NCBI RefSeq assembly: GCF_026341825.1 | Contig: NZ_JAPENY010000002.1 | Span: 124,001-188,000 of the forward strand | DNA from: Streptomyces sp. NBC_00620 | Lineage (GTDB): Bacteria > Actinomycetota > Actinomycetes > Streptomycetales > Streptomycetaceae | Direction of reading: 5' to 3' | DNA: 64,000 bases | Shown: positions 13,622-21,624 of the stretch, in pieces | How positions within the stretch are numbered: position 1 is the first letter of the stretch | Layout: the number at the start of each line of letters is the position of its first letter | Notes under the pieces: generated by a model | What the model was told of the DNA's origin: nothing | The model's database searches: none | What the model saw: the letters and a program-made list of their open reading frames with translations, nothing else | Position numbers and translations under genes: made by a program

Positions 13622-14059
13622 ATGAGGTTGACGCGACCGAAGCTCGCGGTGGCCGGAGCCGTGGCGCTGCTGGCGCTCACGGGCTGCGCGGCCGACGACA
13701 CGACCGACGACGCGTCCGACGCGGTGCCGGCCGCCGCGACCGGCAGTCTGGAGCACATCGCGAGCGAGGCGGGCTGCGACCCGAACCTCACGACGGACGC
13801 GGACGAGATCCGCCAGGCCACCTGCAAGAACACCGACGGCAAGTTCATCCTCGCGACCTTCGCCACCGACCGCGGCCAGCGCGAGTGGATCAACGGGGCC
13901 AAGGACTACGGCGGGTTCTACCTCGTCGGCCGCAAGTGGGTCGCCGTCGGCGAGCAGAAGGTGGTCAAGGCGCTGCGCGGCCAGCTCGGCGGGACCCTGG
14001 AGGTGGGCACCGATCACAGCGCGACACACGGCGCGACGCACTCCGCTCACGCGGGCTGA
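13622..14059 (+). CDS. Small secreted lipoprotein
   Basis: A 145-residue lipoprotein: signal peptide MRLTRPKLAVAGAVALLAL with lipobox LTGC, an Asp-rich spacer, then a globular part with two Cys (EAGCDPN and QATCKN) likely disulfide-bonded, and a Thr/His-rich tail. GGAGG (13608-13612) lies 9 nt before ATG 13622. Function is unknown; it is anchored outside the membrane. Confidence 0.85.
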   Translation: MRLTRPKLAVAGAVALLALTGCAADDTTDDASDAVPAAATGSLEHIASEAGCDPNLTTDADEIRQATCKNTDGKFILATFATDRGQREWINGAKDYGGFYLVGRKWVAVGEQKVVKALRGQLGGTLEVGTDHSATHGATHSAHAG

Positions 14060-14082
14060 CCGCGCAGGGTGCGGGGAATGCC

Positions 14083-14115
14083 GAAGGCCGGCGGTGGAAA
14101 TCACCGCCGGCCTTC
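14083..14115. terminator. Bidirectional terminator between the lipoprotein and DUF1996 genes
   Basis: A perfect 14-bp stem (14083-14096 with 14102-14115) and 5-nt loop lies between two convergent genes, 24 nt after one stop and 20 nt before the other. Confidence 0.85.
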
Positions 14116-14134
14116 TTCAGTGGGTCCTAGCGGA

Positions 14135-15703
14135 TCACTGGCACTTCTTGCCGGTGTTGATGCACTTGACCATCTTGTTCATCGTGTTCGTCGAGAAGAA
14201 GTTGATGAAGTCGTTGTGGTCGGTGATCGGCTTGTGCAGGTTCTCCGGGAAGGAGTCGACCGCGTACGGGTTCACGACCGTGCCGTTCTCGATGGTCGGG
14301 GCGGGAACGTCGTAGACCAGACGGACCTGGAGCTGGGGGATCGCCTTGAAGCCGTTGGCGCAGGTGCCGTCGGCCTGGACGAACGCCACGTGCGTGCGGT
14401 GGTTGGCGCTGTCGATGTTCTGGCCGTCCCAGCAGCTCTGGAAGTTGGTGGTCCGCACCACGTCACTGCCCTCGGGGCAGATCGGGTACTTGTCCTCCAG
14501 CTGCACCTTGTTCTCGAAGCCGGTGCAGCTCCAGTTCACGTTGGCGTTGGCGTTGCCGTTGATGAAGGCCTTGGCGTCACCGGTGATGATGCGAAGGGCC
14601 GACGGCATCGCGACGACGCTGCCCTTCTTGTTGCCGACGAACTTGAGCTGCGCCTGGGCGGGCTGCAGGATCTTGCCCACGTTGCCCTCGGTGCCGCCAC
14701 CGGCGTTGTTCTGGTCGAAGTCCTGCGAACCGTCCTGCAGACGGAGCACCGGCCAGAAGTACGAGGACTTGTCGCCCTGGTTCTGGCAGGTGGTGTCGGC
14801 CGCGGCCAGGTCCTCGTCGCTCGCGAAAGCGTCGTTGTTCTGGTTGCCGACGTAGTCGTGCAGGTGGTGGGCGCCGTTGGTGACACCCGGGGCGACGATC
14901 ACGTTGTCCGTGTTGTGGTTGTCGTTCCCGTTGGTGCCGCACTTCGTGGTGAAGGTGCCCTTCGAACCGGACCTCCCGTTCGCGGGGAGCCCGTTCGCGC
15001 CCACGCCGAGCTGGGCGTTGGCCTGGACGGTGGTGATGTCCACGAAGTCGTCGGCCGACGGGCCGTTGCCGCCCTGACCGCCGTTGACCGGGGGAGCGGT
15101 CTCGCCGGCGTCGTCCCCGCCGGTGTCCTCGCCGGGAGCGGGACTCTCGGCGTTCTGGTCGTCACCGCCCTGGTTCTGGTCGTCGCCGTTCTGGCCGTCC
15201 CCGGCCTGACCGTCGTTGGTCTGCGGCTGTTCCACGGCCTGGCCGGTACAGGTGGCGAGACCGTCCAGCGAGTCCGGGGCGGAACCGCCGACCCGGGTGA
15301 TCTCCAGCTGGATGCGGTCGATGATGTTCGCACGCCGGTCCTTCAGCGGTTGGAGTACCGCGTTCTGGACGAAGCTCGCGTCCCGGGTCTGCGCGTCCCG
15401 GGTGGTGGCCAGACGCTGGTAGGCCTCGGTTATCTGCTGGTCCAGCGTGGCCAGTTCACCGTCGACCTCCCCACGCGCCTGGTTGGGTACATCGGTGAGC
15501 TGCTGACCGACATCGGGGCAGTCGATCGTGGCCACCTGAGCGGCGGCGGCCTTGGTGCTGTTCTGCGTGGTGTTGTTCTTCTCGTGAGCCGAGGCGTAGA
15601 AGTTCGCCCAGACCAGACCGCCTCCCCCGATCGCGAGGGCCGCGGATGCGGCCACAGCGCGAACGGCCAGTGGCGAACGTCGTTTTCGTGCATTGCGTCC
15701 CAT
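14135..15703 (-). CDS. Secreted DUF1996 protein with coiled-coil N-terminal region
   Basis: A 522-residue exported protein. The N-terminus has an RKRR stretch and a hydrophobic signal/anchor segment (AVAASAALAIGGGGLVWA). Residues about 60-160 form a Cys-bounded helical region (TIDCPDV to GLATCTGQ) followed by a Gln/Asn/Asp-rich linker. The C-terminal half is a DUF1996 domain with TKCGTNGNDNHNTDN, GAHHLHDYVGN, TTCQNQGDKSSYFWPVLR and YPICPEGSDVVR. DUF1996 proteins are secreted, common in fungi and actinobacteria, and of unknown function. GAGGAG lies 5 nt before the ATG. The N-terminal plan resembles the smaller secreted protein at 21625-22290. Confidence 0.85.
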   Translation of the reverse strand: MGRNARKRRSPLAVRAVAASAALAIGGGGLVWANFYASAHEKNNTTQNSTKAAAAQVATIDCPDVGQQLTDVPNQARGEVDGELATLDQQITEAYQRLATTRDAQTRDASFVQNAVLQPLKDRRANIIDRIQLEITRVGGSAPDSLDGLATCTGQAVEQPQTNDGQAGDGQNGDDQNQGGDDQNAESPAPGEDTGGDDAGETAPPVNGGQGGNGPSADDFVDITTVQANAQLGVGANGLPANGRSGSKGTFTTKCGTNGNDNHNTDNVIVAPGVTNGAHHLHDYVGNQNNDAFASDEDLAAADTTCQNQGDKSSYFWPVLRLQDGSQDFDQNNAGGGTEGNVGKILQPAQAQLKFVGNKKGSVVAMPSALRIITGDAKAFINGNANANVNWSCTGFENKVQLEDKYPICPEGSDVVRTTNFQSCWDGQNIDSANHRTHVAFVQADGTCANGFKAIPQLQVRLVYDVPAPTIENGTVVNPYAVDSFPENLHKPITDHNDFINFFSTNTMNKMVKCINTGKKCQ

Positions 15704-15898
15704 GGAACTCCTCAGACTTCCTTGCGGGGCAGCGGAGGCGCCCGACAGGAGTGAAGCGGCTCCATTCCATACGCATGAGGCGTGTGGGGTGTTCAGAAAC
15801 CCTGGAAAATCTTAGAAGTTCGTGAGGTCAATTCCGTCACAATGGGCGCAGAAGCCCCCGATTCTCCGGGAGTTGATCTCCGAAAACAGGTTTGTAAC

Positions 15899-15921
15899 GG
15901 CGCTGAATGATATTCAGCGCC
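15899..15921. promoter_or_regulatory. Perfect inverted repeat between the response regulator and the DUF1996 gene
   Basis: GGCGCTGAAT (15899-15908) and ATTCAGCGCC (15912-15921) form a perfect 10-bp inverted repeat with a 3-nt centre; a third half-copy, GCTGAATAC, follows at once. It lies 40 nt after the response-regulator stop and about 200 nt before the DUF1996 start. It could be a terminator or an operator; the extra half-site favours protein binding. Confidence 0.45.
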
Positions 15922-15960
15922 GCTGAATACCTGTCAACGGTGCCATCGCCGTCAACGGCG

Positions 15961-16617
15961 TCAATGAGGTCCGTGGTCGAGATAGGCGAGTACCGCGAGT
16001 ACGCGCCGGTTGTCGTCATCCGAGACCTCTAGTCCCAGTTTGGCGAAGATATTGGAGGTGTGTTTCGCGATCGCCCGTTCCGTGACCACGAGTTGACCGG
16101 CGATCGCCGCGTTCGTGCGCCCCTGCGCCATCAGCTCAAGCACCTCCAGCTCGCGCGGGGTGAGCCGCCCGAGCGGCTGGTCGCCGGCCGAACGCCGCGA
16201 CAGCAGCTGCTGGATCACCTGCGGATCCATGGCCGTACCCCCTCCCGCGACCCGCCGTACGGCGTCGATGAACTGCTCCGCGTCGAACACCCGGTCCTTG
16301 AGCAGATAGCCGATCCCGCCCGTGCCGTCGGCGAGCAACTCCCGCGCGTACAACTGCTCCACATGCTGGGACAGGACGAGCACCGGCAACCCGGGCCGGT
16401 TCCGGCGGGCCTCAAGCGCGCACTGCAGCCCCTCGTCCGTGTGCGAGGGCGGCAGCCGTACGTCGACCACCGCGACGTCCGGCTCCAACTCGGCCAGCGC
16501 CCGGCTGAGTTCGGGCCCGCTCTCGACAGCCGCGGCGATCTCGAAGTCGTACGTCTCGAGCATCCGGACCAGTCCGTCGCGCAGCAGGAACAGGTCTTCG
16601 GCTAGGACAACTCGCAA
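15961..16617 (-). CDS. NarL/LuxR-family response regulator
   Basis: A 218-residue two-component response regulator. The receiver domain has acidic pocket VVLAED, phospho-acceptor Asp in VAVVDVRLPP, and the conserved Lys in YLLKDRV. The C-terminal LuxR helix-turn-helix starts LTPRELEVLELMAQGRTN and continues NAAIAGQLVVTERAIAKH. The TTG start at 16617 (LRVVLAED) is chosen because GGAG lies 8 nt upstream and the frame then overlaps the kinase gene by 16 nt, typical of a coupled pair. Confidence 0.9.
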   Translation of the reverse strand: MRVVLAEDLFLLRDGLVRMLETYDFEIAAAVESGPELSRALAELEPDVAVVDVRLPPSHTDEGLQCALEARRNRPGLPVLVLSQHVEQLYARELLADGTGGIGYLLKDRVFDAEQFIDAVRRVAGGGTAMDPQVIQQLLSRRSAGDQPLGRLTPRELEVLELMAQGRTNAAIAGQLVVTERAIAKHTSNIFAKLGLEVSDDDNRRVLAVLAYLDHGPH

Positions 16618-17873
16618 GGGATCTCCATGGTGACCATGGTGGGACCGCCCGCGGGGCTGCTGACGGCCAGGACGCCGTCGAATGTACCCAGTCGCCGGTC
16701 GACTCCGGTGAGTCCGGAGCCCGCGTCGAGCCGGGCGCCGCCCATGCCGTTGTCGGTGACCGCGATGCGCAGCATGCCGTCCCTGTGGTGGACGTCCACC
16801 CAGACGCGTTCGGCGCCGGAGTGCTTGACCGCGTTGGTCAGCACCTCGCTGACGGCGAAGTACGCCGCGGACTCCACCGGCGCGGCCGGCCTCCCGTCGA
16901 GCTCGACGTCCACCTCGCTCGTCAGGGGCAGCCGCAGCGCCAACGCCCGTACGGCGTCGCCGAGTCCGCGCTCCGCGAGTACGGGCGGATGGATGCCCCG
17001 TACCAGATCCCGCAGTTCGGTGAGCGCCTCGGCGGAGGACCTGCGGGCCTGCGCCAGCAACTCCTTGGCCTTCGCCGGGTCCTTCTCGACCAGCGCCTCG
17101 ATGGTCCCCAGATCCATCCCCATGGCGACCAGGCGCGCCTGTGCCCCGTCGTGCAAGTCCCGCTCGATACGCCGGAGTTCGGATGCCGAGGTGTCGACGG
17201 CGTCGCGTCGTGTCTCGGTCAGTACGCGTACCCGCTCGGCGAGTTCGCCCTCGCCCGGGCCGAGCAGGGAGCGGGTGAGCAGGAAGTGGACGCGCAGGAG
17301 GGGCGGGGTGAGGTGGTAGGAGGCGACGAGGAGTGCCGCGCCGAGCGCGCCCGCGAGGAGGGCCGTGCCCTGGCCGGAGACCGGTACGAATCCGTACCAC
17401 CAGTCGCCGTCCGTCGCGGTCGTCAGGACTCGCCACAGTCCGAGCGGGAGCGCGAAGCCCTCCAGGGGGTAGAGGAGCAGTACGGCCGGGAGCAGTGCGG
17501 TGACGAAGCCGGCGGTCATGTCGACCGGCAGCCATGCCAGGTCCCGCCACGTCGCCGGGTCCCGGAGCATCCGGAAGCAGCGTTCCCATGGGTTGGCGCC
17601 CTCGGGTATCGGCCGGTACGTGGCCGGAATCCGTACCCCGCTCCACTCCGCCGCGACCGCTCGCCGCCAGTTCGCGAAGGCGCGTACGCCAGTCAGCACC
17701 CACGGTGTCGTGACGATCCCCACGCCGATCGGCACCAGCGCGATCGACACGACCGCCAGCACGAACAGGATGACCGACCCGGCCAGCCCGACCACACAGA
17801 CCAGGAGCCCCCGTCCCCCCGCCACGACGACTTCCCGCGCCCGCGCCCGCACCTGGCTGCTCTCCGTATCCAT
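16602..17873 (-). CDS. NarL-type sensor histidine kinase
   Basis: A kinase of about 423 residues that phosphorylates the overlapping response regulator. The N-terminal half has several membrane segments (VVGLAGSVILFVLAVVSIAL, VTALLPAVLLLYPL, LLAGALGAALLVASYHL) with little outside domain. The HisKA_3 helix holds the phospho-His in RIERDLHDGAQARL, and the ATPase domain has VSEVLTNAVKHS and DNGMGGA. The start is set at ATG 17873 (MDTESSQ); an in-frame GTG slightly upstream is possible. The signal is unknown. Confidence 0.9.
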   Translation of the reverse strand: MDTESSQVRARAREVVVAGGRGLLVCVVGLAGSVILFVLAVVSIALVPIGVGIVTTPWVLTGVRAFANWRRAVAAEWSGVRIPATYRPIPEGANPWERCFRMLRDPATWRDLAWLPVDMTAGFVTALLPAVLLLYPLEGFALPLGLWRVLTTATDGDWWYGFVPVSGQGTALLAGALGAALLVASYHLTPPLLRVHFLLTRSLLGPGEGELAERVRVLTETRRDAVDTSASELRRIERDLHDGAQARLVAMGMDLGTIEALVEKDPAKAKELLAQARRSSAEALTELRDLVRGIHPPVLAERGLGDAVRALALRLPLTSEVDVELDGRPAAPVESAAYFAVSEVLTNAVKHSGAERVWVDVHHRDGMLRIAVTDNGMGGARLDAGSGLTGVDRRLGTFDGVLAVSSPAGGPTMVTMEIPCELS

Positions 17874-17957
17874 GCGCTCAGTCTTCACCGACGGGGTGGG
17901 GTGGGTCACTGGGCCGAGCACCCCGGCCGGGGGTGGTGGTGGGTGCACCCCTTGGTC

Positions 17958-18153
17958 TTTCGCCCCCTCCGCCCCTGCCCGTCCCGTACCTGGGGGCTGC
18001 CGCCCCCAGACCCCCGCTTTCGGCCTGGACGGCCTCGTCCTCAAACGCCGGACGGGCTGAAAACTCTTAGCCCCTCCGGCGTTTGAGGAGCGGGGGTTTG
18101 GGGGCGGAGCCCCCAAGTGACGGGAATGGGTAGGGGCGGAGGGGGCGAAAAAC
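17958..18153. repeat. Streptomyces 3'-end repeat element, copy 1
   Basis: A 196-bp imperfect palindromic element. Its outer ends are CGCCCCCTCCGCCCCT and the reverse complement; inner parts are GGGGGCTGCCGCCCCC-type hairpins and CCGGCGTTTGAGGA-type blocks on both sides. It ends 4 bp after the stop codon of the epimerase gene (18157, minus strand), with a U run first in that transcript. Related copies are at 23252-23450, 40373-40459 and 45021-45213. Confidence 0.8.
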
Positions 18154-18156
18154 GTC

Positions 18157-19152
18157 TTACCTCAGGCCCAGTACCTTCGCCTCCGTCGCAGGATCGAGCC
18201 CCACCGCGGGCCGGTCGGCGCGTTGGGGTGCAACCCCGCCGAGACCCTGGAGCCAGCTCCAGGTGTCGGCGACGGTCTCCGACACGGACCGGCACCGAAG
18301 CCCGGCCTCGACCGCCCGCGACACATCGGCGCCATGAAGCGCATCGTGCAGTTCGCTGCCACCCGGCACCCACACAGGCAGATCACCCCACGGCTCGATC
18401 CCGGCCCCGAGAATCACGGACGCCTCGGTCCACCGCAGATCCCCCTCACCTCCGGTGACCTGGACGCACGCGTCGAGGAGCCCGCCCATCGTCGTATGCC
18501 CAGAAGGAGAGACCAGGTTGTACGCCCCGCCGAGCCCCCGCTCCACCGCCCCGAGGATCCACTCGGCGAGATCGCGGACGTCGATGTACTGGAGGGGGAG
18601 CTCACGAGGCCCGGGAGCAAGGACGGGCCCGCCGCGGACGACACGGTTCAGCCACCACGGCAGGCGCCCCACGTTCTCGTACGGCCCGAGGATCAGCCCG
18701 GCCCGTACGAGCAGCGTCGCCTCCGCCCCGAAGGAGCCGAGCACGGCCAGCTCCCCGCCCCGCTTGTCCCGCGCGTAGTCGGTCTGCTCGGCGTCCGCGG
18801 AGGCGCCGTCGACGAGGGCGGCGTCCTCGGCGGCCCCGCCGGTCCGGGGCCACGCGTACACGGAGCGGCTCGACACGTACACATACCGTCCGACCCGGCC
18901 GGCCAGCAGCCGCGCCGCGTCCCGCACGGCCCGCGGCGCCGCCGACCAGGTGTCGACGACGACATCCCACTCACCGTCGGCAAGCGCCAAGAGCCCGTCG
19001 GGCGCGGTGCGGTCGCCGTGCAACGACCGCACCCCGGCGGGGGGTTCGTGCCGCCCCCGGTGGAAGACGGTCACCTCCCAGCCGCGCCCGAGCGCCGCCT
19101 CCACGACGGCGCGCCCCGCGAACTCCGTACCACCCAGCATCAGAAGTCTCAT
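18157..19152 (-). CDS. NAD-dependent epimerase/reductase (extended SDR family)
   Basis: A 331-residue oxidoreductase. The Rossmann start is MRLLMLGGTEFAGRAVV; YVYVSSRSVYAW and DYARDKRGGELAVL hold the Ser/Tyr/Lys-type active-site region of extended SDRs, and LQYIDVRDLAEWIL is a conserved family block. The exact substrate cannot be read from the sequence; the closest group is CP41-like or isoflavone-reductase-like NAD-dependent epimerases. It stands alone between the kinase pair and the GlnRII-like gene. Confidence 0.85.
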   Translation of the reverse strand: MRLLMLGGTEFAGRAVVEAALGRGWEVTVFHRGRHEPPAGVRSLHGDRTAPDGLLALADGEWDVVVDTWSAAPRAVRDAARLLAGRVGRYVYVSSRSVYAWPRTGGAAEDAALVDGASADAEQTDYARDKRGGELAVLGSFGAEATLLVRAGLILGPYENVGRLPWWLNRVVRGGPVLAPGPRELPLQYIDVRDLAEWILGAVERGLGGAYNLVSPSGHTTMGGLLDACVQVTGGEGDLRWTEASVILGAGIEPWGDLPVWVPGGSELHDALHGADVSRAVEAGLRCRSVSETVADTWSWLQGLGGVAPQRADRPAVGLDPATEAKVLGLR

Positions 19153-19243
19153 ACGGACGACTCTGCCCGGACGGCCCGCCGCACGGAACTCAAATCTGCT
19201 GACAGAAGAGCGGCCGTGAGCGGTGCTGAAGTCGGCCGTAGGG

Positions 19244-19831
19244 TCAACGTCCGGTCGGCGGCGTGTACTTGTAGCCCACGCGCCGCACGGTCTGGATCGT
19301 CTGCCGGTGCTGCGCGCCGAGCTTGCGCCGCAGCCGGGCGACGTGGACGTCGACGGTCCGCCCGTCGCCCACGTGCCCGTAGCCCCACACCGTAGTGACC
19401 AGCTGATCCCGGGTGTGCACCCGGTGCGGGTGTGCGACGAGGTGCGCGAGCAGCTCGAACTCCAGGTACGTGAGGTCGAGTTGCCGCCCGTCGACCTGGG
19501 CGGTGCGCTGCACGGTGTCGATGTGGACGAGCGGGTTGCCACCGCCCGCGGCGCCCGCGGTGCCGAGCGGCTCGGGCCGGTCGGGCACGGCGACCGGCAG
19601 CAGGGGCTGCTGGTCGGCCGGGACGAGGACCAGGTAGCCGATCATCGGCGGCTGCCCCGGCAGTACGGGCAGGGTGTGCGGGGGAGCGGGCAGCCAGGTG
19701 GCGCCCGGCGGCAGGAAGTCGGCGACGTCCACCACCTCGTCCCGGTCGACGGCACGCAGTCGGTGCCGTCCCGTGGTGGAGGTGGTCGCGGGAGCGGTCG
19801 CGAGGGAGGAGAAGGAACGGGTGTTCGCCAT
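19244..19831 (-). CDS. glnRII: OmpR-type winged-helix regulator, GlnRII-like
   Basis: A 195-residue regulator. The C-terminal winged helix (about 110-190) has LTYLEFELLAHLVAHP, TRDQLVTTVWGYGH and RTVDVHVARLRRKLG, very close to GlnR/PhoB DNA-binding domains. The N-terminal part is Pro-rich and lacks a canonical phospho-acceptor receiver. In S. coelicolor the GlnRII regulator is encoded next to glnII and binds the same nitrogen-gene promoters as GlnR; glnII follows here at 20230. The name therefore rests on domain type plus position. A 40-codon ORF lies upstream as a possible leader. Confidence 0.7.
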   Translation of the reverse strand: MANTRSFSSLATAPATTSTTGRHRLRAVDRDEVVDVADFLPPGATWLPAPPHTLPVLPGQPPMIGYLVLVPADQQPLLPVAVPDRPEPLGTAGAAGGGNPLVHIDTVQRTAQVDGRQLDLTYLEFELLAHLVAHPHRVHTRDQLVTTVWGYGHVGDGRTVDVHVARLRRKLGAQHRQTIQTVRRVGYKYTPPTGR

Positions 19832-19947
19832 GAGAGGTCAGCTCTTTCGCGCGAGAAGTTCGTCGGGGAGATCGACGGCCGCGAGTTCGTGGTCGGGACC
19901 GTCAAGGACGTACGTCGTGCGCGCTGGCCGGAGGCCGGGTGTCGGCT

Positions 19948-20070
19948 TTAGAGGGCCCGCGCGTTCATCGCGCGACAACACACCCGGTCGAAGTCATGGT
20001 GCTGACGGGAGGGCCAGAACGGCTCGAGGTCATGGCGACCTGTCGCGGTGTACCTCTGGAAGCTGGCCAT
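19948..20070 (-). CDS. Small ORF with Cys-Cys motif, candidate leader peptide of the GlnRII-like gene
   Basis: A 40-codon ORF (MASFQRYTATGRHDLE..., ending FDRVCCRAMNARAL) on the same strand, 116 nt upstream of the GlnRII-like start. HHDFDRVCCRA recalls Streptomyces putative leader peptides that contain an R-x-H-x-DL-x-R core ending in Cys, and mycobacterial poly-Cys upstream ORFs that sense cysteine. ATG 20070 has a G-rich run just before it, so initiation is uncertain. The surrounding 400-bp gap (19832-20229) otherwise holds only the glnII terminator. Confidence 0.5.
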   Translation of the reverse strand: MASFQRYTATGRHDLEPFWPSRQHHDFDRVCCRAMNARAL

Positions 20071-20170
20071 GCCCCCATTGAAGCAGAACCCGGCGCCCGG
20101 CAGGAGAGTCCTCTCACCGGTCGGACGCTTCCTTGGCGTGAACTTGATACTGCAACCTCGTGAAACCACG

Positions 20171-20207
20171 CGAAGAGGCGCCCACCACGACGGTGGGCGC
20201 CTCTTCG
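20171..20207 (-). terminator. glnII terminator
   Basis: A perfect 16-bp stem (20171-20186 with 20192-20207) with a 5-nt loop, 22 nt after the glnII stop codon on the minus strand. Confidence 0.85.
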
Positions 20208-20229
20208 AGCAAGCTGGGAGCTGGGCGGA

Positions 20230-21258
20230 TCAGATCTGGCCGGCCTTCTCCAGAGCGGTGCAGCAGGTGTCGACGATCAGACGCGTCACGACGTACGGGT
20301 CGACGTTGGCGTTCGGACGGCGGTCCTCGATGTAGCCCTTGCCGTCCTGCTCGACCTGCCACGGGATGCGGACCGAGGCGCCGCGGTTGGAGACGCCGTA
20401 GCTGTACTCGTTCCACGGGGCGGTCTCGTGCAGGCCCGTCAGACGGTCGTCGATGCCCGCGCCGTAGTTCTTGACGTGGTCCATCGGCTTCGAGCCCTCG
20501 CCCAGCGACTCGCACGCGGTGATGATCGCGTCGTAGCCCTCGCGCATCGCCTTCGTGGAGAAGTTGGTGTGCGCGCCCGCGCCGTTCCAGTCGCCCTTCA
20601 CCGGCTTCGGGTCCAGCGTCGCGGAGACGTCGAAGTCCTCGGCGGTGCGGTAGAGCAGCCAGCGGGCCACCCACAGCTGGTCGGAGACCTCCAGCGGGGA
20701 GACCGGGCCGACCTGGAACTCCCACTGGCCGGGCATGACCTCGGCGTTGATGCCGGAGATGGCGAGACCCGCCTTGAGACAGTTCTCCAGGTGCGCCTCG
20801 ACGATGTCACGGCCGAAGATCTCGTCCGAGCCGACGCCGCAGTAGTAGCCGCCCTGCGCGGCCGGGAAGCCGCCCTCGGGGAAGCCGAGCGGGCGGGTGC
20901 CCTTGAAGAAGGTGTACTCCTGCTCGATGCCGAAGATCGACTCCTGCGCGGCGAACTTGTCCGACACCTCGGTCAGCGCGGCACGGGTGTTGGACTCGTG
21001 CGGCGTCATGTCGATGTTCAGGACCTCGCACATGACGAGGACGTCGTCGCCGCCGCGGATCGGGTCCGGGTAGGTGGCGACCGGCTTGAGTACGCGGTCG
21101 GAGGCGTGACCCTCGGCCTGGTTCGTCGAGGAACCGTCGAAGCCCCAGATCGGGAGCTCGGCACCCTTGGCGTCGTCGGCCAGTATCTTCGTCTTCGAAC
21201 GGAGCTTGGCCGTCGGCTCGGTGCCGTCGATCCAGATGTACTCAGCCTTGAACGTCAC
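20230..21258 (-). CDS. glnII: Glutamine synthetase type II (eukaryotic-type)
   Basis: A 342-residue GSII that makes glutamine from glutamate, ammonia and ATP in the cytoplasm. GFDGSST, IFGIEQEYTFF, GQWEFQVGP, GAGAHTNFSTKAMR and NRGASVRIPW are glutamine synthetase substrate- and metal-site motifs. The GTG start at 21258 (VTFKAEYIW) has AAGGATG upstream and gives the usual Streptomyces GSII length. It lacks the adenylylation Tyr region of GSI, so control is transcriptional, consistent with the GlnR-type box at 21360-21397. Confidence 0.97.
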   Translation of the reverse strand: MTFKAEYIWIDGTEPTAKLRSKTKILADDAKGAELPIWGFDGSSTNQAEGHASDRVLKPVATYPDPIRGGDDVLVMCEVLNIDMTPHESNTRAALTEVSDKFAAQESIFGIEQEYTFFKGTRPLGFPEGGFPAAQGGYYCGVGSDEIFGRDIVEAHLENCLKAGLAISGINAEVMPGQWEFQVGPVSPLEVSDQLWVARWLLYRTAEDFDVSATLDPKPVKGDWNGAGAHTNFSTKAMREGYDAIITACESLGEGSKPMDHVKNYGAGIDDRLTGLHETAPWNEYSYGVSNRGASVRIPWQVEQDGKGYIEDRRPNANVDPYVVTRLIVDTCCTALEKAGQI

Positions 21259-21359
21259 GGGCCACATCCTTCGGGGGTGGGTCTTCATCGCACTTGCGGG
21301 TGCTGCGGCGCTGCGGCACTGAGGCGCCGCGTAGATGCAGGGCAGCCTGTCAACAGGCG

Positions 21360-21397
21360 ATTTCCCGATCATTGCTCGAATGTGAACCCCGTGTTAC
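21360..21397 (-). promoter_or_regulatory. GlnR-type box upstream of glnII
   Basis: Read on the minus strand: GTAAC, 6 nt, TTCAC, 6 nt, GCAAT, 6 nt, GAAAT. This is the four-half-site GlnR box (GTnAC-n6-GnAAC twice) with exact spacing; half-sites one and four are closest to consensus. A TTGACA (minus strand, 21353-21348) sits just downstream as a possible -35. The rest of the 366-bp gap holds a hairpin at 21550-21588 and a small repeat, GATCCCGTCAG twice, near 21603-21632. Confidence 0.75.
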
Positions 21398-21549
21398 CTG
21401 AGCTGTGTGTGCCCGTTGTCACTCGGCATCGCCCGACGGGGGCGCTTGCGACCGCGACCGGCGGCCCTGCCGGTCGGTGGCACGCGGTGTTCCGCGCTGC
21501 TCCCGGCCCCACGGCTCGTATGCGATGGGTTTGCGGGCGCGTATGGGGA

Positions 21550-21588
21550 GGGGCCCTGCCGCTCCTGGCCGGATAGCGGCAGGACCCC
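21550..21588 (-). terminator. Terminator of the secreted DPBB-like protein gene
   Basis: GGGGCCCTGCCGCT (21550-21563) pairs with AGCGGCAGGACCCC (21575-21588) with one mismatch and an 11-nt loop, 36 nt after the stop codon of the minus-strand gene ending at 21625. Confidence 0.65.
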
Positions 21589-21624
21589 GGTTCACACGGA
21601 TCCCGTCAGTTCATACCGATCCCG

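Noticed and set aside
15837..16019. 60-codon minus-strand ORF near the response-regulator end
   Set aside because: Overlaps the regulator's 3' end out of frame, with no ribosome site.
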